A stretch of DNA of 64,000 nucleotides from Legionella_A sp963772805 (GCA_963772805.1 CAVYYU010000008.1:62001-126000); one strand, 5' to 3'. Counted from the stretch's first letter, positions 26,435 through 35,751 are shown. The notes: generated by a model from the sequence alone, not told the origin. Numbers and translations: made by a program.

Positions 26435-26816
26435 CTATCACGGGACTATTAAATAACAAAGTGCCTGCAGGCCTTATTTCTATTGGTTTTTCAGATTTTA
26501 ATTTTATTTGTCAACAAATATTGGCGGGTTGTAGAAAAAAATATCCACAAGTGGATTGTGGCAATAATATATAATACGAGGTCGTCAATGATATCAAAAA
26601 AATAATTAAATAACAGTCTTGAATTTAAAATATTTCGTGTTTTTGTTTGAAGTGCAATAGAACATTGAATCAATTTAAGCGTAAAAATATTTTTATTTAA
26701 AAGGATCAACCTGTAGCTATGATTTACTGATAATGGTGTTACGTGCACACCGATTTTTGTCAAACACGGTAGGCTTCACATCAGTTCATTACAATATATC
26801 CTCTTTTCTTTCAAAA

Positions 26817-26852
26817 TTAACTTCCGGAGGTCATTGTGGTATAATAATGACC
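26817..26852 (+). promoter_or_regulatory. promoter with operator-like inverted repeat
   Basis: TTAACT (26817-26822), a 17-bp spacer and a perfect TATAAT (26840-26845) lie just before the gene at 26876. The -10 box sits inside an inverted repeat GGTCATT/AATGACC (26829-26835 and 26846-26852), a plausible repressor or regulator site overlapping the core promoter. Confidence 0.6.
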
Positions 26853-26875
26853 ACATCTATATTGTTGGTTGAGTT

Positions 26876-28795
26876 ATGTCATTCTTTTACAATCTGCAAA
26901 ATATTGATTTAGGTGGTAAGCGCAACCAGTCTGGTCATGTGGTGCATGTGAAAGCCATCTACAAAGCTTGTGATCAAGCGACGCGCATTATCTACAAAGA
27001 AAACAAAAATAATAATACTGATTTAACTCGTTTTGAAGCAGCGTTTGGGGAGTTGGCGCGTTTATTTTTGCCCACCGATTTAGCCCCCAGACAAACATTA
27101 GTTAAAAATCAACAGGGAACGGTCAGTGGATTGGCTTGTGAACATGTAGCTTATGCGATTGCTCGTCGTGAAGGCCTCAACGAGGCTTTTTATAAGCGGC
27201 AGCATAATGATAACAAGGGTGTCTTTGAGTTGGCTTTGTTTACTGCCGATAAAACCGAAAATATCCCGTTTTATTTTTTCAATGAATTTTATCCCGGTTT
27301 TTTTGCAACGCTTCGTCGCGTCGAACAACGTGGTGAGATTACCCTGGATATGGCATCCCTCGCCAATGTGTTAGCGACCTCCTATTCGCTTGAGGAAGAT
27401 GATCTACATAAAGGAAACTTGGGCTTTTATGTGGTGCATAAAAATGAAAAACCTCATGTTGTCTTTTTTAAAATTGATCATGATTTAATGTTGGCAGACA
27501 GCGTGATGTCGCGTTGTAACACGCGTTTTTTGAATTGGTTTCATGGCTCGGATGCTTTTCAGGTCACCGCACGAGATTTGATCGAGTTTCCAAAACTGAC
27601 GGATTCGCAAAATTATTATTGGCCCACAGTGCGGCATCTATTTGATTTTAACTACCGTGTCGCCTATACCGAAAAATCTGAAACCGAAGCGTTTGCAAGC
27701 CTTGCATCGTCACCGGAGTTTTGTAAATACAAATGGCAGGCATTTTATAAACACATACTCATTCCTCCAGTATTGATTAGCCAATCATTGAACAAACACC
27801 TCGATGATCAAACGCCTGAGGAACGTGCAAGAATGGCATTGATTACCCAATCGGTGGTGGCGCGCCAGGCAAAATTACGCGCAGTATTGTTTACCATCCC
27901 TGCATTTCGTGAGTTCATCAGCTCACTCGATAAAAATGCTACACACGACTTGGTACAAGGCATTGTAAATGATACTGCACCAGATGAGGTTGAGTCCTTG
28001 TCGAATGAGATTGAGACAACCATGGCGCGCTATCGCGGTTTGTGCGAATCAAATAGTTTTAGTGAAAAAGATACCCCACTACATGCAGCTATTCGTCTGC
28101 AGGACTATCGTTATCACGAAACAATGCAGTGGTATGGACATTTTGCAAACCAAGCCAATGCACAGGGGCAAACACCATTGGATGTGGCCGCTGAGATGGC
28201 GTCTAAACATCAGACTGAAAATTCTGATATACGTGCCAATATTGTGAATACCATGAAGCATTTATTGCATGAAGGTGTTACAAAAACAGAAACTTATCAA
28301 AATCTTAACGCTACATTTAAGTTCAATCCTGAGCATTATACGTTTGATGCAGCTTATCCATCGCGTGCAGGACAGGCCAAAACCTCGGTCGAATTAAAAG
28401 AGGTGCTGCGCGATATAGGTGAGGATCACCGCTATAGCCTTAAGATGCAAAAAGAATTAGCGGTAACTAGTGTGCGTCAATTTGTTAATAGCCATCAAAA
28501 AAACCCTCAATTAGAACAAATAATGCGGGAATTAAAGGCTGATTTGAATGGCGCAGGCGACAGACCACCAGCGCCTGAGTTGCAATTTATTCGCCAGCTA
28601 CGCAGCCAACTTTGGATTGTGCGTGTTTTGCGCGGCTTATTTGGTGGAACGGCGACTAAAGTGGAAATTAATGTAATTATTAATGCAGAATTACGTCGTT
28701 TAACGCCGGGGTGGTCATTTTTTTCAGCGAGCAAACCGACACAGGACTCAGAAGTTATGCCTGAGAATCCCAGGCTAGTAGATAGGTTGTTGTAG
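26876..28795 (+). CDS. effector-like protein with kinase-like motifs and an ankyrin-like segment
   Basis: A 639-residue soluble protein. The N-terminal half shows an atypical kinase-like order: IIYKENKN (possible nucleotide-binding Lys), then EEDDLHKGNLGF at about residue 175-186 (resembling the catalytic loop DLHxGN) and FFKIDHDLML at about 200 (position of a metal-binding Asp). Residues about 400-445 contain TPLHAAIRLQDYRYHE and GQTPLDVAAEMA, which fit one or two ankyrin repeats. A helical region and a charged tail follow. No signal peptide or membrane segment is visible. Such mixtures are typical of translocated effectors of Legionella and Coxiella, but no homologue is named here with certainty. 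The stop codon at 28793 lies inside a REP-like palindrome starting at 28792, so the native C-terminus may have been altered. It has its own promoter. Confidence 0.7.
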   Translation: MSFFYNLQNIDLGGKRNQSGHVVHVKAIYKACDQATRIIYKENKNNNTDLTRFEAAFGELARLFLPTDLAPRQTLVKNQQGTVSGLACEHVAYAIARREGLNEAFYKRQHNDNKGVFELALFTADKTENIPFYFFNEFYPGFFATLRRVEQRGEITLDMASLANVLATSYSLEEDDLHKGNLGFYVVHKNEKPHVVFFKIDHDLMLADSVMSRCNTRFLNWFHGSDAFQVTARDLIEFPKLTDSQNYYWPTVRHLFDFNYRVAYTEKSETEAFASLASSPEFCKYKWQAFYKHILIPPVLISQSLNKHLDDQTPEERARMALITQSVVARQAKLRAVLFTIPAFREFISSLDKNATHDLVQGIVNDTAPDEVESLSNEIETTMARYRGLCESNSFSEKDTPLHAAIRLQDYRYHETMQWYGHFANQANAQGQTPLDVAAEMASKHQTENSDIRANIVNTMKHLLHEGVTKTETYQNLNATFKFNPEHYTFDAAYPSRAGQAKTSVELKEVLRDIGEDHRYSLKMQKELAVTSVRQFVNSHQKNPQLEQIMRELKADLNGAGDRPPAPELQFIRQLRSQLWIVRVLRGLFGGTATKVEINVIINAELRRLTPGWSFFSASKPTQDSEVMPENPRLVDRLL

Positions 28796-28881
28796 GTTGG
28801 TGCTGAGCGTTAGCGAAGCCCAACAAGGGAATTTCCCGTGCCACGATTGTTGGGCTTCGCTAACGCTCAGCACCAACCTAC
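28792..28881. repeat. dispersed REP-like palindrome with perfect 34-bp arms
   Basis: The arms GTAGGTTGGTGCTGAGCGTT... and ...AACGCTCAGCACCAACCTAC are perfectly complementary over 34 bp around a 22-nt loop. The arm core GCGTTAGCG pairs with CGCTAACGC, whereas the copies at 40215 and 42681 have GCGGTAGCG with CGCTACCGC: a compensatory change. The right flank (to about 28918) is a shortened reverse complement of the left flank of the 40151 element, so this copy lies in the opposite orientation. Confidence 0.93.
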
Positions 28882-28922
28882 GGTTCGAAAAACAATGATC
28901 ATTATGGAAACAGCACTGGATT

Positions 28923-29660
28923 TCATGCAAGATAATCATGGACTACCCGTCCATAAGGCAGGGTAAGATCAGATTTAATATGCACAGCACTGACTATCCG
29001 TTTCACCGGTAATTGCGCTACTGGCGCCATGGCGTGATGAAACAACTCAAGCTGTGCTGGTCCTTGCCAGGCGCCCTTGACCTGAATATCAGTCAATTGA
29101 TACTCCACCAGCTCACAAATCCGTACACTGCCATCCACATGGGGAATAATTTTTAACAAAAAATTACGCTCTCCCATTGAGTGCGTAATTTTTTTAAGAT
29201 CCAAAGTCTGGTATTTATAACCCATGGTTGCTGTGGCAATTCGACAACTACCATAATCAAGCACACCGAGTAATGTTTCTTTTTCAACACAAAGACGAGG
29301 TTGGGCAAATTTTTTAGGGAATCCCCATATTTCACGACCTCCGGCAATAGGCGGTTGATCGTCTAGATACATGGCGTGCGAATAGCCACCTGTCATCCCT
29401 TTGAAACGCACTGGTATTACTTGTCCTGACTCGGTGTAATCGCCAAAGCCACTGGAATCGGGCATGCGAATAAACTCAAATTTTACCAGGGGTTCGGTGA
29501 CTTCTAATGGTGCTGGAACGACCGAGCGCAGTATATCCATATCGGTTTCATACGTGATAATTAAATACTCACGGTTGATAAAACGGTATGGTCCTGGTGG
29601 ATAACTAGGCGAAGATATCGGCATCGCATATGCGTTTTTTATTACGTCTGATTCTTTCAT
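28923..29660 (-). CDS. adc: acetoacetate decarboxylase family protein
   Basis: Decarboxylates acetoacetate to acetone through a Schiff base in the classical enzyme. The 245-residue protein matches the family throughout: PYRFINREYLIITYETD, LEVTEPLVKFEF, YTESGQVIPV and the active-site region GREIWGFPKKFAQPRL, which holds the catalytic-lysine pair. Homologues with this fold can act on other keto acids, so the substrate is inferred. It stands alone; no acetone or butanol pathway genes are nearby. Confidence 0.92.
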   Translation of the reverse strand: MKESDVIKNAYAMPISSPSYPPGPYRFINREYLIITYETDMDILRSVVPAPLEVTEPLVKFEFIRMPDSSGFGDYTESGQVIPVRFKGMTGGYSHAMYLDDQPPIAGGREIWGFPKKFAQPRLCVEKETLLGVLDYGSCRIATATMGYKYQTLDLKKITHSMGERNFLLKIIPHVDGSVRICELVEYQLTDIQVKGAWQGPAQLELFHHAMAPVAQLPVKRIVSAVHIKSDLTLPYGRVVHDYLA

Positions 29661-29763
29661 GATTTTTTATTACTCCATAAACCAGCCATGACTGACTACC
29701 ATCAACTAATTTTTCGCGATGTTGTAATGACGTTCATGGTATCCGCCATCGCATGTCCACCTT

Positions 29764-29806
29764 AAAAAAATTATCCTGGGGAGCATTTTGCTGCACCCAG
29801 GATAAT
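29764..29806 (-). terminator. rho-independent terminator of the glycine-zipper gene
   Basis: Read on the minus strand, an 11-bp stem ATTATCCTGGG / CCCAGGATAAT is followed by a run of seven T residues. It lies about 30 bp after the stop codon of the lipoprotein gene, and is a textbook intrinsic terminator. Confidence 0.9.
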
Positions 29807-29835
29807 TAGATTAACTAACGCTAGCACGCGGTTCA

Positions 29836-30081
29836 TCAATAACGATAATAGCGCCCATGGCGGTAATAGCGACGTTCTTGTGATTGGCCTATCTGGTTGC
29901 CAACTAAGGCCCCGGCGCCGGCACCAATGACGGAACCTAACGCACTGCCGCCGCTGACTGCATAACCTATACCTGCTCCAGCTGCAGCGCCGGTGGCGGT
30001 TCCCACTTCGGTCGTGGTGCATCCACCCATAGTCAGTGTTGTCAGTCCTAAAAATGTTAATGACATAACTGTTTTATTCAT
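29836..30081 (-). CDS. small glycine-zipper outer-membrane lipoprotein
   Basis: An 81-residue protein. The N-terminal signal sequence ends in a lipobox (TMGGC, Cys21), so it should be lipidated and exported. A glycine-zipper segment follows (GAAAGAGIGYAVSGGSALG, GAGAGALVGNQIG), as in the YMGG/Rick_17kDa group of surface antigens. The tail is rich in Tyr and Arg (RRYYRHGRYYRY). It is monocistronic, with a strong terminator downstream. Confidence 0.88.
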   Translation of the reverse strand: MNKTVMSLTFLGLTTLTMGGCTTTEVGTATGAAAGAGIGYAVSGGSALGSVIGAGAGALVGNQIGQSQERRYYRHGRYYRY

Positions 30082-30275
30082 GATTCAAGTCCTCTTGTAT
30101 GTTACTCCTTCATTAACAAGTTTAGTACAAAATATAAAAAACAAGTGCAAATTAAGTTCATTTTGTATTTGTGTGTGTGTTAGCTAATAATAAAACCTTT
30201 GCCGCACTAGGAATAACTGGGCATAAAATTTAAATTTTTTTTAAATTGCACAAATATGACAGCAACAGTCGCTAG

Positions 30276-31517
30276 TCACCGAATCAGAATATTTTCGACA
30301 CCCACAAAAAAGAAGCCCCAGCCTCCAATAAGCAAGTGAGATATTGAGACACCAATTAAGTTTCCTTGGCGGGCATACATCCAACCCCAAAAAATACCGA
30401 ATACAAACACTACCAGGCCCACGGTTAAAGACATATGTAGGTGACACATCCCAAAAATAAGATTAGACACAAAGATCGCTGCCGCAACATGGTGTTCTCC
30501 AGACAAGAAACGCTGTAATGAACCTTGTATGGCCCCTCTGACGAGCAGTTCTTGAATGGGAGTTAATACCAAATAGGCAACAACAAGAATGGTAATCATC
30601 AACGGATTTAAGCCATGAAATGCAACTCCAGGACCTTGAATCAAAGGGAGATTGTAGTTACAAAAATGGATTAAAAACCATTTTATTAGAACAATTACTG
30701 CCATCACAGGAATAGACCACAGGATGGCCTCAATAGCTGATTTGCGCCAGTTATTTAACGTGAGTCCAAAAAAACTCGCTGGGTATCCTGTGGTTCTCAT
30801 AAAGTAAATAATGAGGACGGTAAAAAAAATCATATTTGGTATGGTGATAAATGATGTGGAAGGTAAAATTTTTCTCAACGAGGATGTCGCGGTTAGCAAA
30901 TAGGCATAAGTAACCATTGCGCTGATAATTAAAATCAAAAATCGTCCAGTCGTTACTTGTAATTGCGACAACTCCAGCTCGTGTTTTAACGCTTCAGCTG
31001 TGACAAAGTTTGTATTATTCAACCGTTCACTTAACCCTTTGGCAAGATTCAAAGCTATCTTCGCGTAAGTTGGCGCTTCAGTTAAAGAGGTTTGTAATGC
31101 TTTTAGCTCATTGAGGATCTTACTATAATTTTCCTGGTGGCTAGATAACTCACGAAGTTTTTTAATGGGCAGTATTAATACTGTCGTTTCAGTCAGTGCA
31201 CGAGCTGATGCAGTACGTGCGATATTTTCTAAAAGAGCAATTTCGCCGATGGTTTCTCCGGCGGAAAGCGTGGTGATGCGGTAGAACTTATCTTTATCCG
31301 TATCGGAAGCGGTTTTTAAAATTTCAACCTCACCTGATTTAATCAGATAAAATTCATCCTCACCTGGCTCACTTTCATGAATGATAAATTCCTGCGCTGA
31401 AAAGACACGCTCTTCAGCTAGCGAGAGAATAAGACTCAAATCTCTCTCAGAGACACCTGAAAAGAGCGCGTTTCCTTCAAGTAAAAGCTTGTTATCAATT
31501 GATTCCGTGCTTGACAT
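30276..31517 (-). CDS. cyclic-nucleotide-binding domain fused to a CPBP intramembrane protease
   Basis: A 413-residue fusion. Residues about 10-130 form a cNMP-binding-like domain (FIIHESEPGEDEFYLIKSGEVEIL, GETIGEIALLENIARTASARA; the phosphate-binding Arg region is present). A helical linker and several membrane segments follow. The C-terminal third is a CPBP/Rce1-type glutamic protease: PIQELLVRGAIQGSL (family motif EExxxR, here QExxxR), SNLIFGMCHLHMS (FxxxH) and SHLLIG (H). One of the two adjacent glutamates is Gln; the remaining Glu and the His residues are kept. Its role could be ligand-controlled membrane proteolysis. It is monocistronic. Confidence 0.82.
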   Translation of the reverse strand: MSSTESIDNKLLLEGNALFSGVSERDLSLILSLAEERVFSAQEFIIHESEPGEDEFYLIKSGEVEILKTASDTDKDKFYRITTLSAGETIGEIALLENIARTASARALTETTVLILPIKKLRELSSHQENYSKILNELKALQTSLTEAPTYAKIALNLAKGLSERLNNTNFVTAEALKHELELSQLQVTTGRFLILIISAMVTYAYLLTATSSLRKILPSTSFITIPNMIFFTVLIIYFMRTTGYPASFFGLTLNNWRKSAIEAILWSIPVMAVIVLIKWFLIHFCNYNLPLIQGPGVAFHGLNPLMITILVVAYLVLTPIQELLVRGAIQGSLQRFLSGEHHVAAAIFVSNLIFGMCHLHMSLTVGLVVFVFGIFWGWMYARQGNLIGVSISHLLIGGWGFFFVGVENILIR

Positions 31518-31617
31518 AAGCTATTTCCTATATAAATTACATTATATTTATATAGCATATAATTAGCATGACAGATTGTTTTGGGAAGAATTAAAGGTAC
31601 AGTTCGATCCGCTGTAA

Positions 31618-32484
31618 TCAATCTGTTTTTTGAGTTAAGTTTGATAATGCTGCCGCCCAAGTATTGTCAAGCAGGGTACTGATGGTCATCGGGCCTACAC
31701 CGCCGGGGACAGGCGTTATCCATGTAACGATGTCTTTAGCTCGCTTAAAATCTACATCACCTCGAAGCGTGCCGTCGGCTTTACGATGAATACCAACATC
31801 AACAATGATTTGCTGCTCCTGCAGCCAATGGGTGGGAATAACGTCGATTTGACCGACGGCAATTATCACGATATCAGCCATACGAATATGATCTTGCAGA
31901 TTTTGGGTTGCACTGTGGCAAACAGTAACGGTTGCTTTTGCCATGAGCAACTCCAGAGCCATGGGGCGGCCGACGATGTTTGAGGCACCGACCACCACCG
32001 CATTTTTGCCAGCCAGCGGAAGTTGATAATAATTCAGTAGCTTGATGATGCCATAAGGCGTGCACGGCCTGAGCAAGGGATTGCCTTGTGCCAGCCTGCC
32101 AAGATTGTATGGGTGAAACCCATCCACATCTTTGCCGGGCTTGATGCGCTCTATGATTGTTGCGGTATTGATGTGAACGGGCAAGGGTAGTTGAACCAGA
32201 ATACCATCGATGTATTCGGATTCATTTAATTGATCAATGAGCGATACCAGTTCTTGCTCTGTGGTTTGTATAGGAAGATCGTAAGCGTACGACTTAAAAC
32301 CTACTTCAAGGCAGGCCTTGCGTTTGTTGGTCACATAGACTGTAGAGGCGTGATCGTGGCCCAAGAGGATGACCGCAAGCCCGGGGGGGCGCTGTCCTTG
32401 TTGGCAGCGATCGTTGACTTGCTGCGCAATGTTACTGCGAATTTGAGCGGCGGGTTGTTTGCCATCTATGATCGATGCGGTCAT
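31618..32484 (-). CDS. folD: bifunctional methylenetetrahydrofolate dehydrogenase/cyclohydrolase
   Basis: Interconverts 5,10-methylene-, methenyl- and 10-formyl-tetrahydrofolate in one-carbon metabolism. A start at 32484 (MTASIIDGKQ) gives 288 residues, the usual length; an upstream in-frame ATG at 32526 adds 14 unrelated residues. Key motifs are YVTNKRKAC (catalytic Lys), LPLPVHIN, PGKDVDGFHPYNLGRL, PCTPYGI, VVGASNIVGRPMA (NADP site) and ITPVPGGVGPMTISTL. Confidence 0.97.
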   Translation of the reverse strand: MTASIIDGKQPAAQIRSNIAQQVNDRCQQGQRPPGLAVILLGHDHASTVYVTNKRKACLEVGFKSYAYDLPIQTTEQELVSLIDQLNESEYIDGILVQLPLPVHINTATIIERIKPGKDVDGFHPYNLGRLAQGNPLLRPCTPYGIIKLLNYYQLPLAGKNAVVVGASNIVGRPMALELLMAKATVTVCHSATQNLQDHIRMADIVIIAVGQIDVIPTHWLQEQQIIVDVGIHRKADGTLRGDVDFKRAKDIVTWITPVPGGVGPMTISTLLDNTWAAALSNLTQKTD

Positions 32485-32654
32485 CTTTGTGTCTCGTTTG
32501 CAATCCAGCATCATGACGGCTGGCAATAGTAATTTCCTGATTAGCAGGGATTATGAAATATCAGCATCCTGTATGCAATCATTAACAGATAATCGACAGG
32601 TAGAACGATTATGTGTTATTTTTGAATGAGTAATCAGAAATTTCTTCACTTTCA

Positions 32655-32685
32655 TTGCATTTTATTGAATCATAGAGGATATAAT
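32655..32685 (+). promoter_or_regulatory. candidate fimV promoter
   Basis: TTGCAT (32655-32660) and a perfect TATAAT (32680-32685), separated by 19 bp, lie 55 bp before the fimV start. The spacer is long, and TTGAAT at 32665 would be too close, so only the -10 box is convincing. Confidence 0.4.
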
Positions 32686-32739
32686 GATATTTACGCTAAG
32701 GGATTAGCTAGGTAGCTGTTTATGCACAGGGAGCGGTGA

Positions 32740-34728
32740 TTGAAAAAAATCATTCTATACACTGTTTTATTTTCGCTATCTATTTCACTTTCCGCCTACG
32801 CCATGGGTTTAGGTGATATATCTGTGCATTCTTCGCTTAACCAACCATTCGACGCTGAAATTGAACTGCTTGATGTTGGCGATACACCGCTATCACTCAT
32901 TAAAGTAAATTTGGCTTCGGCTGAGGACTTTGAGCGCCTGAATCTTGAGCGGGCTTATGCGTTAGATTTGCTGGTATTTACTGTCGATAAAACAGCGACA
33001 GGAAAACCCATTATCAAAGTACGCTCCATTGAACGAATGGATGAACCCTATTTGCAAATGCTGGTGGATCTCGGTTGGGTAAATGGACAGGTTTATCGCG
33101 CTTATACCATTTTACTTGATCCGCCAGAATATCAATTGACGAGAGTAAAAAAACAAACGAGTAACCATGCTGTTAAAGAATCTGCTGGGGATGAGAGAGC
33201 AAACAGTAGTCAGATTAATGCAGAATCTCAAGTTGTCGAGGAACAGCGTGGGGAGGCGTCTTATGGCCCGACGATGGCCAATGAAACTATCTGGCAGGTA
33301 GCCCAACGCTATAAAACTTCGGATGTTATTTTGCAGCAGGTCATTCTTGCTATTCTCGGCACGAATACAGAGGCATTTGTTGACGGTAATTTAAATGGTA
33401 TGAAGGTGGGTAGTTCGTTAAAAATTCCGGATAGTGCGACGATAAGGTCTGTTCCTGCTGAAAAAGCTAGACTGGAAGTGCTCGCCCAAGATACCGCCTG
33501 GCGGGAAAAACAGCCTATCAAGCATGTTTTGGCACCGCCTTACACTATTGAGCCGCTGGTTGCTGATGATGAGATGATCTCGCAATTGCCTGCCGTGCCA
33601 GTATTGTCAAAATCTATCTCTGTCACGGATGCGCCAATTCCGTCACTGTTGCCTAAGCTGTCATCGTTGCTTACAGCAGGTGACGATACAGCACCTGCAG
33701 CAACGGGTGCAAAAACCACCGATCAGCAGGTGATTGCAAAACAGATGAAAGCTGAAATTGATATTGCGACAACCGCGATTGAATCCGTTCGTGAAACGAA
33801 TACAGTGCTGAATGATCAATTGCGATTATTGCAGGAAATGAATAAGCGCTTGCAACAGCAACTTACAAAGCGCCAGCAAGAGATCAAGCAGTTACAGCAA
33901 CAAATTTTATTGATCAGCAAGCGGCAAGGGCTGGCGGGGCAGGCGAGTGGCGTGGCTCCTGAGTCAGATACAGGTAATGTTTTTCTATGGTTATTACTCT
34001 TCATGCTGGCAGCAGCGGGTGGTGGATATGCCTACTGGCGCTTTTGGAGGCTAACTGAGACAGAACAGGCGGTTGCTCAAGCGATCACTGAAACCAATAT
34101 CATCATACCGCCGCAGCCAATCGAGGAAAGGGTAGTCGAGGAATCGCAAACAGTAGCTCCCGTTGTACTTGAAGTTGAGGAGCCAAATGCAGTTGTACCA
34201 GAACATCAAGAAGAGCTACCTGTTGTTGAGCCCGCAAAATTTACAGAAGAGCTTATACCTGAAGTCGTGGTGGAAATGCCTTCTGAAACGAATGAACGGT
34301 TGGATTTTCAATTAGAACCTGAGGTTCCACCTGCAACTGAAGTTGAGTTGAAGGAAGAAATGGCAGAAGAAGGGCATGAGGCTGTTATCGAATCAACTGA
34401 TGATCACGTCCTGGAGTTTGAATTAGGGGAAGACTTGTCCGTTACCTCTATACACAAAGAGGAAACACCACTCTTGACTGAAGAAAAAGAGGAAACAGAC
34501 GAACACGGATTAGATTATGTCCCAGCTACAACAACCCCCTCAACGGCGGTTGAACAACCCGTTAAGAGCAAGCGCGCTTTGACTACCCTGCTAGACTTGG
34601 CGAAAACATACCAGAGCATGGGTGATATCGAGTCCGCGAAACAATCACTGCAGGAAGTGCTGGTACACGGTGATGAAGCTCAACAGCAAGAAGCCAAACA
34701 GTTGCTGGATAAATTAGACAATCAATAG
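32740..34728 (+). CDS. fimV: FimV polar scaffold protein
   Basis: Peptidoglycan-associated inner-membrane scaffold that supports type IV pilus function and polar organisation. The 662-residue protein uses a TTG start at 32740, supported by GGGAGCGG upstream and a signal peptide beginning right there (MKKIILYTVLF, cleavage near AYA). The N-terminal FimV domain (LGDISVHSSLNQPFDAEIELL) is followed by a LysM-like segment (TIWQVAQRYK, about 185-235), a coiled coil (about 360-400), a membrane helix near 410-425, a long acidic cytoplasmic linker and the C-terminal FimV domain (LTTLLDLAKTYQSMGDIESAKQSL). It precedes truA-trpFBA as in other gammaproteobacteria. Confidence 0.95.
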   Translation: MKKIILYTVLFSLSISLSAYAMGLGDISVHSSLNQPFDAEIELLDVGDTPLSLIKVNLASAEDFERLNLERAYALDLLVFTVDKTATGKPIIKVRSIERMDEPYLQMLVDLGWVNGQVYRAYTILLDPPEYQLTRVKKQTSNHAVKESAGDERANSSQINAESQVVEEQRGEASYGPTMANETIWQVAQRYKTSDVILQQVILAILGTNTEAFVDGNLNGMKVGSSLKIPDSATIRSVPAEKARLEVLAQDTAWREKQPIKHVLAPPYTIEPLVADDEMISQLPAVPVLSKSISVTDAPIPSLLPKLSSLLTAGDDTAPAATGAKTTDQQVIAKQMKAEIDIATTAIESVRETNTVLNDQLRLLQEMNKRLQQQLTKRQQEIKQLQQQILLISKRQGLAGQASGVAPESDTGNVFLWLLLFMLAAAGGGYAYWRFWRLTETEQAVAQAITETNIIIPPQPIEERVVEESQTVAPVVLEVEEPNAVVPEHQEELPVVEPAKFTEELIPEVVVEMPSETNERLDFQLEPEVPPATEVELKEEMAEEGHEAVIESTDDHVLEFELGEDLSVTSIHKEETPLLTEEKEETDEHGLDYVPATTTPSTAVEQPVKSKRALTTLLDLAKTYQSMGDIESAKQSLQEVLVHGDEAQQQEAKQLLDKLDNQ

Positions 34729-34962
34729 GTTGCTCATACACCAAAATGCTTTCAGATCAATACACCTGCAGTATGTATTCGTCATCATTTGTTACGTGTT
34801 GTTTAGGACACAAGCTCAGAAAACTTTCTCCAGGCAGGCGTATCTCTCACATTTAGCATGTGGGCTAGTATTACCGCTTCTATCATCATGGTTGTGTGCC
34901 GTTAATTCCTAGACAAACAGCGCATGGTGTTATACATTGGCTGATTTTAGCGGGAATTGCGA

Positions 34963-35751
34963 ATGCGTATTGCCTTGATGGTTGAATACGATGGTAGCCA
35001 ATACCACGGTTGGCAAGCGCAAGCCGGCTTGCGTACGGTTCAACAGGGCTTGGAACGAGCGCTGAGTAGTGTTGCCGATCATGAAATAAGCATTGTCTGT
35101 GCCGGCAGAACCGATACCGGCGTGCATGCCACACACCAGATTATTCATTTTGATTGCGAAAAAGAGCGTACCATCCGAGCATGGATACATGGTGCTAATT
35201 CCTATTTGTCTAAAGACGTTTGTGTGAAATGGGGTCGGGAAATGCCTGAGCATTTTCATGCCCGTTATTCCGCATTATCAAGACGCTACCGCTATGTTAT
35301 CTACAATGCGCCCATTCGCCCTAGCCTGTTGCGTAGCAACGTGACCTGGCAATATCGTCAGCTTGATCATCGATTGATGCATGAAGCCAGTCAACATCTA
35401 CTCGGCGAGCAGGATTTTACCTCGTTTCGCTCTGTTGAATGTCAGTCAAAAACGCCGATGCGTAATGTCCACGGGGTGCAGGTGACGCGCAAAGGGGATC
35501 TGGTGATTATTGATATCACCGCGAATGCGTTTTTACACCACATGGTTAGAAATGTTGCTGGCGTGTTGATTGCTGTGGGTTCAGGACGCAAACCCGCTGC
35601 ATGGGTCAAAGAAGTACTGCTCGCAAAAGACAGAAGGCTTGGCGCCGAAACGGCACCGCCTTATGGTCTATATCTGGTTGAGGTTGTTTATCCACAAGAG
35701 TTTAATGTGATCAACGGCACAAACGGACCGCTATTTCTTCTGGGGGCCTGA
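34963..35751 (+). CDS. truA: tRNA pseudouridine synthase A (positions 38-40)
   Basis: Isomerises uridines 38-40 in tRNA anticodon arms. The start ATG at 34963 gives 262 residues (MRIALMVEYDGSQYHGWQ); an in-frame TTG two codons upstream is less likely. The catalytic Asp is in CAGRTDTGVHATHQ, and RRYRYVIYN, DFTSFRS and MVRNVAGVLIAVG are family signatures. It is followed at once by trpF, in the order truA-trpF-trpB-trpA, and is 234 bp after fimV. Confidence 0.97.
   Translation: MRIALMVEYDGSQYHGWQAQAGLRTVQQGLERALSSVADHEISIVCAGRTDTGVHATHQIIHFDCEKERTIRAWIHGANSYLSKDVCVKWGREMPEHFHARYSALSRRYRYVIYNAPIRPSLLRSNVTWQYRQLDHRLMHEASQHLLGEQDFTSFRSVECQSKTPMRNVHGVQVTRKGDLVIIDITANAFLHHMVRNVAGVLIAVGSGRKPAAWVKEVLLAKDRRLGAETAPPYGLYLVEVVYPQEFNVINGTNGPLFLLGA

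Larger units (their letters stand above)
26032..26875. other. 844-bp AT-rich intergenic region with DnaA-box-like sites
   Basis: No credible gene is present; a 90-codon minus-strand frame (26491-26763) is AT-driven and has no ribosome binding site. Noted structures are a 14-bp palindrome TCACTTCGAAGTGA (26118-26131), a pair of inverted DnaA boxes (26412-26434), a third near-consensus box (26541-26549) and the promoter of the downstream gene (26817-26845). Confidence 0.6.

Noticed and set aside
26491..26763. 90-codon minus-strand frame in the DnaA-box region
   Set aside because: Low-complexity, AT-driven composition rich in Ile, Leu and Asn, without a start signal.
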